From positions 1-51,271 of the forward strand of contig CANBSH010000012.1 of the NCBI GenBank assembly GCA_947372105.1: DNA of 51,271 nt, in the 5' to 3' direction. A program made the position numbers and the translations under genes. The notes under the pieces were generated by a model. It was given only the letters and a program-made list of their open reading frames with translations, had not been told where the DNA came from and made no database searches. Position 1 is the stretch's first letter. Every line of letters starts with the position of its first letter. This document shows positions 23,153-32,931 of this stretch, one piece after another. Source of the stretch: Chitinophagaceae bacterium (GTDB lineage Bacteria > Bacteroidota > Bacteroidia > Chitinophagales > Chitinophagaceae).

Positions 23153-24577
23153 ATGAAATTGGAACAAATATATACTGGATGTTTAGCACAAGGAGCCTAT
23201 TATATAATGAGTGAGGGGGAAGTGGCTATTATAGATCCATTGAGAGAAGTAGATCCCTATATTCAAAAAGCAGCTTTAGATCATGCTCAAATTAAATACG
23301 TTTTCGAAACTCATTTTCATGCCGATTTTGTTTCAGGGCATATTGATTTAGCAAAAAAAACGGGAGCTAAAATTGTGTATGGTCCTAATGCCGCACCTGC
23401 TTTTGATTTTTATGCAGCCAAGGATGGGGAAGTGTTGACTTTAGGGAAGGTTAAAATAAAAGTAATTCATACGCCGGGTCATACCATGGAAAGTACTTGC
23501 TACTTGTTAATGAATGAAGAGGGAAAAGAATTGGCATTATTTAGTGGAGATACTTTATTTATAGGAGATGTGGGAAGACCCGACTTGGCACAAAAAATAA
23601 AATCAGATCTCACGCAAGAAATTTTAGCAGGTTATTTATATGATTCTTTACGTCTTAAAATCATGACTTTGTCGGATGATATTATCATTTATCCAGCACA
23701 TGGTGCAGGCAGTGCTTGTGGTAAAAAAATGAGTAAAGAAACTCAGGATACATTAGGGAATCAAAAGCAAACCAATTATGCTTTAGCGCCGGACATGACT
23801 AAAGAGGAGTTTGTTGCAGCAGTGTTAGACGGATTGGTAGCGCCTCCTGGATATTTTCCTTTAAATGTCATGATGAATATTCAGGGTTATGATAGTATTG
23901 ATCAAGTGCTAGAGCGTGGGAAGCATGCTTTAAGTGTGGAAGCTTTTGAAACAGCAGCGAATGAAACGGGCGCTTTAATATTAGATACGCGTGACCCACA
24001 AATATTTGCGAAAGGTTTTATTCCAAACTCTATCAATATAGGAATTGATGGAAGTTTCGCACCATGGGTAGGGGCTATGATTCCAGATATTAAACAAGAA
24101 ATATTATTAGTTGCCGAAGAGGGTCGCGAAACTGAAATTATTACAAGATTAGCAAGAGTGGGTTATGATTTTACCATTGGATATATCAATGGTGGATTTT
24201 CTGCTTGGCAGCAAGCAGGAAAAGAAGTAGACACTATCACATCTATTTCAGCAGATGAATTAGTGGCACTTCACCAAAAAGATAAAAGCGTACACATTTT
24301 AGATGTACGTAAAGCTTCAGAATATAACAGCGAACATATTAAAGGAGCACAAAATGCCCCACTTGATTTTATCAATCAAAGTATGGCCTCCATAGACAAA
24401 AATCAAACCTATTACGTGCATTGCGCAGGTGGATACCGTTCTATGATATTTGCTTCTATACTTAAAGCAAGAGGCTTTGATCATTTGATAGATATTAAAG
24501 GAGGATTTAAAGACATCAAAGATACCAAGCATTTTAGCCTTAGCGATTTCAAAATTCCTACGAGCTTACTTTTATAA
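23153..24577 (+). CDS. MBL-fold persulfide dioxygenase fused to two rhodanese domains
   Basis: 474 residues. The N-terminal metallo-beta-lactamase domain (1-250) has THFHADFVSGH (H54, H56, D58, H63), H110 in HTPGH, D133 in SGDTLF and H183 in PAHG; this is the mononuclear iron ETHE1-like type. A first rhodanese domain (about 265-355) lacks the catalytic Cys (ILLVAEEGRE), and a second (about 370-465) has it at C424 (YVHCAGGYRS). The expected role is oxidation of persulfide to sulfite and handling of sulfane sulfur in the cytoplasm. It is divergent from a TauE exporter and upstream of DsrE-like and TsdA-like genes. Confidence 0.93.
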   Translation: MKLEQIYTGCLAQGAYYIMSEGEVAIIDPLREVDPYIQKAALDHAQIKYVFETHFHADFVSGHIDLAKKTGAKIVYGPNAAPAFDFYAAKDGEVLTLGKVKIKVIHTPGHTMESTCYLLMNEEGKELALFSGDTLFIGDVGRPDLAQKIKSDLTQEILAGYLYDSLRLKIMTLSDDIIIYPAHGAGSACGKKMSKETQDTLGNQKQTNYALAPDMTKEEFVAAVLDGLVAPPGYFPLNVMMNIQGYDSIDQVLERGKHALSVEAFETAANETGALILDTRDPQIFAKGFIPNSINIGIDGSFAPWVGAMIPDIKQEILLVAEEGRETEIITRLARVGYDFTIGYINGGFSAWQQAGKEVDTITSISADELVALHQKDKSVHILDVRKASEYNSEHIKGAQNAPLDFINQSMASIDKNQTYYVHCAGGYRSMIFASILKARGFDHLIDIKGGFKDIKDTKHFSLSDFKIPTSLLL

Positions 24578-24628
24578 ATATTTTGTGTTTGGCATGCATT
24601 ATTTCCCTAATTTAATAGGATATAAATC

Positions 24629-27043
24629 ATGCTTATGAAACTTCCATTGTCCGTTTTCAAAATTTTACTAGTTGTATTATTACCTTTTGAATTAATTGCT
24701 CAAAACGTAAATACAACTTCATTCAAGGTAAAAGGGTTAAAAGCTTATGTGGAAGTGATTAGAGACCAATGGGGAGTGAATCATATTTATGCCAAAAATG
24801 AATCAGATTTATTTTTTACGCAAGGATATTTAGCAGCGAAAGACCGTTTGTTTCAGTTTGAAATTTGGAGAAGACAAGCAACCGGTACAGTGGCAGAAAT
24901 TTTAGGAGCAAGAGAACTCAAAAGAGATATTGGCACACGACTATTTAAGTATAGAGGTGATATGCAAAAAGAATTAGCACACTATCATCCTCATGGTGTA
25001 CAAATTATTAATGATTATGTAAAAGGAGTTAATACCTATATTAATGAGATTAATAAAACGCCACAAAATTTACCCATTGAATTTAAATTATTAAAAATTC
25101 AACCTAAAACATGGACGCCAGAAGTAGTCATATCAAGACATCAAGGGTTGTTGGGTAATATTAATCAAGAATTAGATTTAGCGCGCGCTGTTGATAAAGT
25201 AGGTATTCAAAAAGTAAAAGATATTGTTTGGTTTCATCCTAAGAGCCCTAATTTAAAAATGGATAGTACCATTGATGCTAGTTTATTACATCAAGATATT
25301 TTAGAACTTTACAACGCTTATCGCAAGGAGCTTAATTTTCAAAAATCAGATTTTGCAGAAGTGGATGAGGATAATGTTTCGAATCTTTTAAATAAAAAAA
25401 ATCTTCCTGATTTGTTTTTACAATCACAAGAAATGGAAGGCAGTAATAATTGGATCATTAGTGGACAAAAATCAGCTAGCGGTTTTCCCATGTTGGCTAA
25501 TGACCCACATCGTAAAATAGCTGCACCTTCATTAAGATATATTGTACACTTAGTAGCACCTGGCTGGAATGTGATTGGAGGAGGAGAACCTGAAATTCCG
25601 GGAGTATCTATTGGTCATAATGAAAAAGGAGCTTGGGGCTTAACTATTTTTGAAACAGATGGCGAGGATTTGTATGTGTATAATCTCAATCCTAAAAATT
25701 TACATCAATATTGGTATCAAGGGAAATGGGTGAATATGAAAATGATTCAGGATAGTATCCTGGTCAAAAATAGTACGACTCAAAAAGTACAATATGCTTA
25801 TACCCTTCATGGTCCTGTGACTTATATTGATTCAATCCATTTTAAAGCTTATGCAGTGAAGGCGGCTTGGATGGAGCCAGGTGGCGCTCCTTATCTAGCT
25901 TCTTTAAGAATAGATCAAGCTACTAACTGGGATGAATTTAGAAACGCTTGTACCTATAGCAATATCCCCGGAGAGAATATGATTTGGGCAGATCCTAAAG
26001 GAAATATTGGTTGGCAAGCGGTAGGAATTATTCCTATTCGAAAAAACTTTAGCGGTTATGTTCCTGTGCCGGGGGATGGCAGATATGAATGGGCCGGGTA
26101 TTTACCTATTAAACAACGTCCTTATGTGTTGAATCCGGCTAAAGGTTTTTTCGCAACAGCCAATCAAAATGTGACTCCATCTGATTATGAGCATTGGGAT
26201 GCTATAGGGTATACTTGGGCGGATCCATTTAGAGGAGATCGTATTAATCAAGTATTAACTCCTAATAATAAAGTGACTTTAGAGGATATGGGACATTTGC
26301 AAACAGATTATTTTTCTATCCCTGCAAGTAAATTAATTCCTTTATCCAAGAGTATAGTATTGAAAGATGCATTTTCTAAATTAGCTTTTGAAAAGTTAAT
26401 CAATTGGGATTATGTTTTAGATAAATCCAGTATACCGGCAGGCATTTATGCCATGTGGGAGAAAGAGATCGCAGCGGCTATGGCACAACAATTTATTCCA
26501 AAAGAAGTAAGCACACTCATTAGTTTTCAAATCACTACAATCATACAATACTTACAAAATCCTGAAAAATATTTTGGAGAGAATGCTATTCAAAAACGCA
26601 ATGCTTTATTAGAGAACTCATTTGAAACTGCCATCAAGAAATTAAAAATTAAATTAGGGGTAGATATAGCGGGATGGCAGTATGGGCAAGAAAAATATAA
26701 GCATATCACTTTTCAGCACCCACTTTCTGATTTAGTGAGCGCTGACTTAAAAAATAAATTAAATATTGGACCTTTACCTAGAGGCGGGAATGGCTCCACT
26801 CCTGGTTCTACGGGTAGTGCAGACAATCAATTAAGTGGTGCTAGCTTTAGAATTTTAATTGATACCAAAGATTGGGACAATGCTAAAATGATTAATACCC
26901 CAGGCCAATCGGGGGACTACAAAAGCCCATTTTATAAAAACCTATTTTCACTATGGGCGAATGATCAATATTTTCCAGCTTATTATTCCAAGAGCTTAAT
27001 TTTAAAATCAAGTGCAGAACATGTGTTTTTGCAACCTAATTAA
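24629..27043 (+). CDS. Penicillin acylase family (Ntn-hydrolase) protein
   Basis: 804 residues with a signal peptide ending near LIAQ (residue 25). The alpha-subunit part has VIRDQWGVNHIYAKNESDLFF and GYLAAKDRLFQFEIWRRQATG. The autocatalytic cleavage site and N-terminal nucleophile lie at EGSNNWIISG (S272), followed by the PMLANDPH motif of the beta subunit. Family members cleave penicillins, N-acyl-homoserine lactones or other amides in the periplasm; the substrate cannot be told. An AGGA box eight bases before the ATG at 24629 supports that start over the ATG two codons later. It lies between sulfur genes without an obvious link. Confidence 0.92.
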   Translation: MLMKLPLSVFKILLVVLLPFELIAQNVNTTSFKVKGLKAYVEVIRDQWGVNHIYAKNESDLFFTQGYLAAKDRLFQFEIWRRQATGTVAEILGARELKRDIGTRLFKYRGDMQKELAHYHPHGVQIINDYVKGVNTYINEINKTPQNLPIEFKLLKIQPKTWTPEVVISRHQGLLGNINQELDLARAVDKVGIQKVKDIVWFHPKSPNLKMDSTIDASLLHQDILELYNAYRKELNFQKSDFAEVDEDNVSNLLNKKNLPDLFLQSQEMEGSNNWIISGQKSASGFPMLANDPHRKIAAPSLRYIVHLVAPGWNVIGGGEPEIPGVSIGHNEKGAWGLTIFETDGEDLYVYNLNPKNLHQYWYQGKWVNMKMIQDSILVKNSTTQKVQYAYTLHGPVTYIDSIHFKAYAVKAAWMEPGGAPYLASLRIDQATNWDEFRNACTYSNIPGENMIWADPKGNIGWQAVGIIPIRKNFSGYVPVPGDGRYEWAGYLPIKQRPYVLNPAKGFFATANQNVTPSDYEHWDAIGYTWADPFRGDRINQVLTPNNKVTLEDMGHLQTDYFSIPASKLIPLSKSIVLKDAFSKLAFEKLINWDYVLDKSSIPAGIYAMWEKEIAAAMAQQFIPKEVSTLISFQITTIIQYLQNPEKYFGENAIQKRNALLENSFETAIKKLKIKLGVDIAGWQYGQEKYKHITFQHPLSDLVSADLKNKLNIGPLPRGGNGSTPGSTGSADNQLSGASFRILIDTKDWDNAKMINTPGQSGDYKSPFYKNLFSLWANDQYFPAYYSKSLILKSSAEHVFLQPN

Positions 27044-27079
27044 ATTAAATAAGTGTACATTCATGTTAAAATATATGAT

Positions 27080-27517
27080 ATGAAATTGAATAGTTTGAGA
27101 TATAGTTTTTTGACAATCCTTTTTTTAGCATCTAGTTTTTTTGTTCAAGCACAAAATGCTAAAACGATTCATCAGATTGTAATTCAGTTGAACACCTCAG
27201 ATACGAGTGCGTGGTCGTCTACGATTGGGAACATTAAAAACATACAAAAAATTTGGAGCACGAATTTGCAAATTGAAGTAGTGGTGCATGGTAAAGCCAT
27301 AGATTTTTTAGTAAAGGATAAAACACATTTAGCAAAAGAAATTGAATCTTTAACTAAAGAAGGGATTCAGTTCTCCGCTTGTGAAAATACAATGCGTAAA
27401 CATGGAATTGATAAATCTGCTATTTTGAGCTTTGCGCAAACAGTCCCTTCTGGGGTGGTGGAAGTAATATCTAAACAAGAACAAGGTTGGAGTTATTTAA
27501 AAGCGGGCGTGAATTAA
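27080..27517 (+). CDS. Exported DsrE-like sulfur-carrier protein
   Basis: 145 residues from the ATG at 27080, which gives a proper signal peptide (MKLNSLRYSFLTILFLASSFFVQAQ); the frame can be extended to 27053. The mature part has IHQIVIQLNTSDTSAWSSTIGNIKNI, LQIEVVVHGKAIDFLV and FSACENTMRKHGI, the usual DsrE/DsrF-like fold with one conserved Cys, in the position used for sulfur transfer in the family. Its export and its place 23 bp before a TsdA-like cytochrome suggest a periplasmic sulfur-handling role. The DsrE assignment is by motif only. Confidence 0.8.
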   Translation: MKLNSLRYSFLTILFLASSFFVQAQNAKTIHQIVIQLNTSDTSAWSSTIGNIKNIQKIWSTNLQIEVVVHGKAIDFLVKDKTHLAKEIESLTKEGIQFSACENTMRKHGIDKSAILSFAQTVPSGVVEVISKQEQGWSYLKAGVN

Positions 27518-27540
27518 TACCATCTTATTCTTGATTACTT

Positions 27541-28530
27541 ATGAAAAAATGGTTCCGAGCAATTGCCTTTTTATTTATTGTTGGAGTGGCATTATGGAGA
27601 ATGAGTAGCGACGATGCTATGATGCGTTCGCATGATCAAAAAGTGGCTAATTTAAAAGATAGTTCAGCTTGGGTAGGCGCCTCTCTTTATCAAATTCCAT
27701 TTCAATCCAAAGAAGGACCCTTAATTCAATATGGGTATGAATTGGTCGCGCACACTGCAAAGTATTTAGGACCTAAGGGATCGGTGATGCAAATTACCAA
27801 TGGAATGAATTGTCAAAATTGTCATTTGGAAGCCGGCACCAAACCCTGGGGTTTAAATTATGGCTCTGTGTATTCAACCTATCCAAAATTTAGGGAGCGT
27901 TCTGGTTCCATGGAAACCATTCATAAGCGAATTAATGATTGCATTCAAAGAAGTTTAAATGGGAAAGCATTAGATACGAATTCAAAAGAAATGAATGCCA
28001 TTTATGCTTATATCCAATGGCTTGGTAAGGATGTTGCAAAAGGAAAAAAAGTGAAAGGGTCGGGCATAGAAATGCTACCCGTTTTATCAATCGCTGCTCA
28101 TCCTCAAAAAGGAGCGATAGTATATTCGGTACAATGTCAAAAATGTCATGGTGCAGAAGGGCAGGGACAGATGAATCCAGATGGAGTTATGTATTTGTAT
28201 CCTCCTTTATGGGGCCCACATAGTTATAATGATGGTGCGGGAATCAATCAACTTTCTAAATTAGCTGGGTTTATTAAAAACAATATGCCTAATACTGTTA
28301 ATTATCATCAGCCTACTTTGAGCAATGAAGATGCTTGGAATGTAGCTGCATTTATTAATTCACATGAGAGACCCCAGTTTGACAAATCAAAAGATTGGCC
28401 AATACTAGCAACAAAACCATTTGACTATCCTTTTGGTCCATATGCTGATACGTTTTCGGTAGCACAACATAAGTATGGCCCTTTTGCTCCTATACAACAA
28501 GATCAATGGAGTAAGGCAATAAAAAAATAG
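27541..28530 (+). CDS. Diheme cytochrome c, thiosulfate dehydrogenase (TsdA)-like
   Basis: 329 residues with an N-terminal anchor (residues 7-19) and two heme c sites, CQNCH (91-95) and CQKCH (199-203). Around the first heme the sequence NGMNCQNCHLEAGT...YPKFRERSG...RINDCIQRSLNG follows the TsdA pattern, in which a Cys within R-I-x-x-C-x-x-S-x-NG serves as an axial heme ligand; C134 is the candidate. TsdA oxidises two thiosulfates to tetrathionate or does the reverse. The neighbours (DsrE-like protein, persulfide dioxygenase, sulfite exporter) support a sulfur role. Direction and true substrate are open. Confidence 0.87.
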   Translation: MKKWFRAIAFLFIVGVALWRMSSDDAMMRSHDQKVANLKDSSAWVGASLYQIPFQSKEGPLIQYGYELVAHTAKYLGPKGSVMQITNGMNCQNCHLEAGTKPWGLNYGSVYSTYPKFRERSGSMETIHKRINDCIQRSLNGKALDTNSKEMNAIYAYIQWLGKDVAKGKKVKGSGIEMLPVLSIAAHPQKGAIVYSVQCQKCHGAEGQGQMNPDGVMYLYPPLWGPHSYNDGAGINQLSKLAGFIKNNMPNTVNYHQPTLSNEDAWNVAAFINSHERPQFDKSKDWPILATKPFDYPFGPYADTFSVAQHKYGPFAPIQQDQWSKAIKK

Positions 28531-28558
28531 CCCTGCATTATTCATGCAAGGCTATTTT
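28524..28558 (+). terminator. Intrinsic terminator of the sulfur operon
   Basis: A 15-position stem with one C/A mismatch, 28524-28538 against 28544-28558 (core TAGCC/GGCTA and TGCAT/ATGCA), with a five-base loop and A/T-rich flanks. It includes the cytochrome stop codon TAG at 28528-28530. Confidence 0.8.
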
Positions 28559-28562
28559 AATC

Positions 28563-28586
28563 AGTAAGAATATTTTATTTCTTACT
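28563..28586 (-). terminator. Second hairpin, probably ending the peptidase transcript
   Basis: AGTAAGAA (28563-28570) pairs perfectly with TTCTTACT (28579-28586) across an eight-base A/T loop. It lies just downstream of the minus-strand peptidase gene (ends 28605) and next to the plus-strand terminator. Confidence 0.5.
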
Positions 28587-28604
28587 TATTAAAGATCTAA
28601 ATCT

Positions 28605-31088
28605 TTATTTCTTTTTCTCTATGTCTTTATTTAACTCATCAATATCTACAGGTCTTTCGGTGTTGTCACCTAACAAATATTTAGAGAAATAATCGGCGGT
28701 TCTCCAAAACCAATATTCATTCATATCCCCAAAACCGTGACGTTGTGTTGGTAAAATTAACATATCAAAGCGTTTGTTGGATTTGATTAATGCATTTACC
28801 ATACGAATGGTATTAGAAGGGTGAACATTATTATCAATTTCACCGTGAATCAATAATAATTTTCCTTTTAAGTTTTTTGCGATGTCTGGATTTTTATCAA
28901 TCATATAACTAAAAGTGGTATCACCTTTATCTGAAATATTTTCCTTCACGCCATTGTGTTTTTCACTCCACCATCTGTTGTAAACAGCGTTGTCATGATT
29001 ACCTGCATTACTTACTGCTACTTTAAAAATGTCTGGATATACTAACATAGCTGCAGTGCTCATAAATCCACCTCCACTATGTCCGTGAATACCTGCTTTG
29101 TCTCTGTCAATAAAATTATATCTATCAGCCAATTGTTCAATAGCTACTTTTCTATCAGCTAAACCATAGTCTCTTAAATTTCCATATCCATAGTTGTGAT
29201 ACCATTTACTACGAGCAGGATTACCACCACGATTACCTGTAGTCACCACTATAAAACCTAATTGAGCTAATCGATCAATACGATCCATGCCCTTACTAAA
29301 GCTTTTATTCACTGATTCAGTTTGAGGACCAGGATATACATATTCTATAATAGGATATTTTTTAGTGCTGTCAAAATCATAGGGCTTGTACATTACGCCA
29401 AAAATATCTGTGATACCATCGTCTGCTTTTATTTTAAATGTTTCTGGGAATTTATAACCTGCAGCAAACAAAGAACTTAAATCGGCAGTTTCTAAATCCA
29501 TTAATTTTTTACCTTCTCCATTGTATAAGCTAGATACTGGTGCTGTATTTACACGAGATGAATTGTTAACAAAAAAAGTTCTTTTGTCATTCACGCTAAA
29601 GCTATGATCAAAATTGCCTGGATTTAATAATTGTAAACCAGAGCCATCAAAATTCACTTTATATAAATGTAAATAGTAAGGGTCTTCTTTTGCATTACCG
29701 CTTACATTTTCGCGTCCATTCCCTGAGAAATATACAACACGCTTCTCTTCGTCAATAGAAACAATATCTTCCACATGCCAAGGGCCTTGTGTGATTTGAT
29801 TTTTTACCTTACCCTCTTTATCATGTAAGTATAAATGAGCCCAACCATCGCGTTCGCTCCATTCAATAATTTCTTCTCCATTTTTTACTAATCCTGGTTT
29901 TTTAATTTCAACATAAGTATTTAAACTTTCTTCAATTAAAGTTTTCACAGCACCAGTAGCAACGTCTACCACTACTTGATCAATTTTTTTCAAATCACGA
30001 CTGGTTCGAGATAAATAAAATTTATCATTGGTACCTAACCATATTGAGGGTCTAAATTCATCATCACGTGCGTTTGCATTAGGTGTTTTATTGTAAACCG
30101 AAACGTCTTGGTCTTTAAATAAAGAAACATCTATTTCTTTGTAATTGTGTGTGGTCATATCTACTAACATCAAATGATCCATAGGCGCTTCTTTTTCACC
30201 TGGCATCCAATATTTGTAGGTTTCTAATGTAGGTCTAGGTTCTGCGATGCTATTGATCACCCACAAATCTTTCACTTTACGATTGTCCACTTTAGTAATG
30301 GCTAAGTGTTTACTATCCTCACTCCATAAAGCCCCTACAGGTTTTCTTTTATTCTTATTTTTTTCAGCATCTACATTAGTCTCACCACCACCTCCTAAAG
30401 CACCTTCGCTATGCCAACTGTAGTTTTGAATGCCATCTTTAGTCATAGCATGTTCTACAATTGAACTATCCTCTTCATTTTTCAAAGCCTTTTCATAATT
30501 TTCTTTGTCCATGTAAAACAGGTTGTAGTTTCTTCCAAACACAATTGTTTTTTCATCTGGAGAAATGTTAGCCCACATTGGCTTTCTTTTTGGTTTTTTA
30601 AAACCCACCAATTCAGTCAATTGTTCGGTCACTAAATTGTATTCAAAATAAAATGTCTTTTTTACTTTTTCAGCTTTCGCATCTTTTTTACCACCGTCTT
30701 CTTTGGCAATTTCTAAAGTACTTTTTACTTCAAATTGAATTGAGTTTTCATCCTTGATAAATTTTAAAGAATCAATGGGCAAATGTTGACCATCAAATGG
30801 ATCTTTAATAATTTTAGTTATTTCTGCGGCAATTTTATCCTTATTAAACATTACCTTTTTTTCATTTTTGGCAGGATCCACAATCATCCATTGTTTTCCT
30901 TCACTTGTTTCGTAAGTGTACCAAAAACGGTTTGATAATTTTAACCAATGAGGCTCCACAGATAATGAAAAAATCATTTTATCCAATTTCTTTGGAGAAA
31001 ATCGAGCCGCCATAGCATAGTTTGCTTTTTGTTGGCTCATTGCCATAAAGGGCAATAAAAGAAGTAGAAGTTGTAAATATTTACGCAT
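28605..31088 (-). CDS. Exported S9 family peptidase (dipeptidyl peptidase IV type)
   Basis: 827 residues with a signal peptide (MRKYLQLLLLLLPFMAMSQ). The N-terminal two thirds form the DPP-IV-type beta-propeller, with a Lys-rich insertion (about residues 125-145). The C-terminal alpha/beta hydrolase has the triad S671 (GIHGHSGGG), D752 (HGEIDNN) and H784 (TQRHGF). YVYPGPQTESVN and GNRGGNPARSKWYHNYGYGNLRDYG are standard for the family. It cleaves X-Pro or X-Ala dipeptides from peptides in the periplasm. It stands alone, read toward the sulfur operon. Confidence 0.94.
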   Translation of the reverse strand: MRKYLQLLLLLLPFMAMSQQKANYAMAARFSPKKLDKMIFSLSVEPHWLKLSNRFWYTYETSEGKQWMIVDPAKNEKKVMFNKDKIAAEITKIIKDPFDGQHLPIDSLKFIKDENSIQFEVKSTLEIAKEDGGKKDAKAEKVKKTFYFEYNLVTEQLTELVGFKKPKRKPMWANISPDEKTIVFGRNYNLFYMDKENYEKALKNEEDSSIVEHAMTKDGIQNYSWHSEGALGGGGETNVDAEKNKNKRKPVGALWSEDSKHLAITKVDNRKVKDLWVINSIAEPRPTLETYKYWMPGEKEAPMDHLMLVDMTTHNYKEIDVSLFKDQDVSVYNKTPNANARDDEFRPSIWLGTNDKFYLSRTSRDLKKIDQVVVDVATGAVKTLIEESLNTYVEIKKPGLVKNGEEIIEWSERDGWAHLYLHDKEGKVKNQITQGPWHVEDIVSIDEEKRVVYFSGNGRENVSGNAKEDPYYLHLYKVNFDGSGLQLLNPGNFDHSFSVNDKRTFFVNNSSRVNTAPVSSLYNGEGKKLMDLETADLSSLFAAGYKFPETFKIKADDGITDIFGVMYKPYDFDSTKKYPIIEYVYPGPQTESVNKSFSKGMDRIDRLAQLGFIVVTTGNRGGNPARSKWYHNYGYGNLRDYGLADRKVAIEQLADRYNFIDRDKAGIHGHSGGGFMSTAAMLVYPDIFKVAVSNAGNHDNAVYNRWWSEKHNGVKENISDKGDTTFSYMIDKNPDIAKNLKGKLLLIHGEIDNNVHPSNTIRMVNALIKSNKRFDMLILPTQRHGFGDMNEYWFWRTADYFSKYLLGDNTERPVDIDELNKDIEKKK

Positions 31089-31311
31089 AATATAATTTTG
31101 AGTAGAGAAAGTTAAGAATTCTGTAGTAATCTACCTATTAGCAAGGCATTTTTTTGATAAATGGAAATTCCCTTTTTGAGACACTTTTTCAGAAAGGGCG
31201 ATTCTATCATATAACCACTCATTTATATGAAATTTGTTTTAAATTGAGAAGGCGTCAATGTCTATTTAAGCCTTGTCTCTTGATGTCTTTATATAATAAA
31301 ATATTAATAAT

Positions 31312-32859
31312 ATGTATATGAAAAGTACGTATCACAAATTCATACTACCTATATTTTTGTTGGGATGTAGTTTGATCTCTCAGGCCCAATTTAAATCCAC
31401 TTATACCACTCCTTCTTATAACGATGCTACCCGAAATGCACGGATTCAAAAATCTTTTCCAGTCATTGAGAAGATGTATCAAGAATATGCCGAAAAAAAT
31501 CATTTCCCGGGTTATGCTTTTGGAATAGTGGTGGACGGTGAATTGGTTTTTAAAGGCAGTGGAGGGTATGCCAATTTAGAAGAAAAAATTCCAGCTTCTT
31601 CAACTTCTATGTTTAGGGTGGCATCTATGTCAAAGAGTTTTACATCTATGGCCATTTTACAATTAAGGGACGCAGGCAAATTAAAATTAGATGATCCTGT
31701 TGAAAAATATATCCCCTCCATAAAAGGCCAAGGGTTGACGAAAGATGCACCTCCCATCACCATTCGACATTTACTAACTCATAGCGCTGGCTTTCCAGAG
31801 GATAATCCCTGGGGGGACAGACAACTGGCTGTGACAGAAGAAAATTTAATCTCCTTAATTCAAAAAGGAATTTCATTTTCTACTGCTACTGGTTTGGAAT
31901 ATGAGTATAGTAATTTAGGTTTTACTATGTTGGGATATATCATCCATAAAGTGTCGGGACTTCCTTATGATGTATACATTACAAAAAATATTCTAAAACC
32001 ATTGGGAATGCAAGGTACCACTTATGAATTTAGTAAAGTGCCTGGTACTTTATTAGCCAATGGCTATAGATATATCAATAACCAATGGAGAAAGGAAGCG
32101 TTATTGCATAATGGAATTTATGGATCTATGGGAGGCATGATTACCTCTATTGATATGTTTAGTAAATATGTTGCTTTACATGAAATGGCTTGGCCTGCTC
32201 GAAATGATAAAGAAACATTTCCTATTAAAAGAAGCAGTATTAGAGAAATGCATCAGCCTGCAAAATTTATTTCTTTAACTACTCCCTACACTTTTATGAG
32301 TGGCAGAAAATTAACTACTACTAATAGTTATAGTTATGGACTTAATTGGATGAATGACGCCGACAATCGTATTAGTATTGGGCATAGTGGCGGCTTGCCT
32401 GGCTTTGGGAGCAATTGGAGATTTCTGCCAGAGTATGGTATAGGCGTTATTTTATTTGCGAATGTTACTTATGCACCTACATCCGTATTAAATATTTCTA
32501 TATTAGACACGATCGTTCAATTGGCACAATTAAAGCCAAGAGCAGTATCTGTTTCACCTATATTAATGCTCAGACAAAATGAATTAATTGCATCGTTACA
32601 AAATTGGAATCATCCTGCTTCAATTTTTGCCATCAATTTTTTTGATGATTACCCTAAGGAAATGCTATTACAACAAAGCGCAGATTTATTCAAACAAGTG
32701 GGGAAAATTATAAAAGTAAATCCAATGGAAGCGCTCAATCAATTGAGAGGGTATTGTATTATTGACTGTGAAAAAGGACAACTCAAATTGTCATTTACAT
32801 TGAGCCCAGAAAATCCAGCACTTATACAAGAATATCATTTGACAAAAATTACGCCTTAG
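31312..32859 (+). CDS. Exported beta-lactamase-fold serine hydrolase
   Basis: 515 residues; the ATG at 31318 (MKSTYHK) is an equally likely start. A signal peptide ends near SQAQF; the LLGCS inside it resembles a lipobox, so lipoprotein processing is possible. The class C beta-lactamase/esterase fold is shown by SMSK (S105 to K108), YSN (199-201) and HSGG (358-361), with the conserved HLLTHSAGFPEDNPWGDR segment. After the hydrolase domain (to about 405) a C-terminal extension of about 110 residues has no recognised domain. The substrate is unknown; such proteins include D-aminopeptidases and esterases. Confidence 0.9.
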   Translation: MYMKSTYHKFILPIFLLGCSLISQAQFKSTYTTPSYNDATRNARIQKSFPVIEKMYQEYAEKNHFPGYAFGIVVDGELVFKGSGGYANLEEKIPASSTSMFRVASMSKSFTSMAILQLRDAGKLKLDDPVEKYIPSIKGQGLTKDAPPITIRHLLTHSAGFPEDNPWGDRQLAVTEENLISLIQKGISFSTATGLEYEYSNLGFTMLGYIIHKVSGLPYDVYITKNILKPLGMQGTTYEFSKVPGTLLANGYRYINNQWRKEALLHNGIYGSMGGMITSIDMFSKYVALHEMAWPARNDKETFPIKRSSIREMHQPAKFISLTTPYTFMSGRKLTTTNSYSYGLNWMNDADNRISIGHSGGLPGFGSNWRFLPEYGIGVILFANVTYAPTSVLNISILDTIVQLAQLKPRAVSVSPILMLRQNELIASLQNWNHPASIFAINFFDDYPKEMLLQQSADLFKQVGKIIKVNPMEALNQLRGYCIIDCEKGQLKLSFTLSPENPALIQEYHLTKITP

Positions 32860-32931
32860 TTTTTTTCCTTAGTTTTTTACTCCAAATACTTTGACAGCTT
32901 CGTTTTTTGAACATTATTTTTCGAATTTTTT

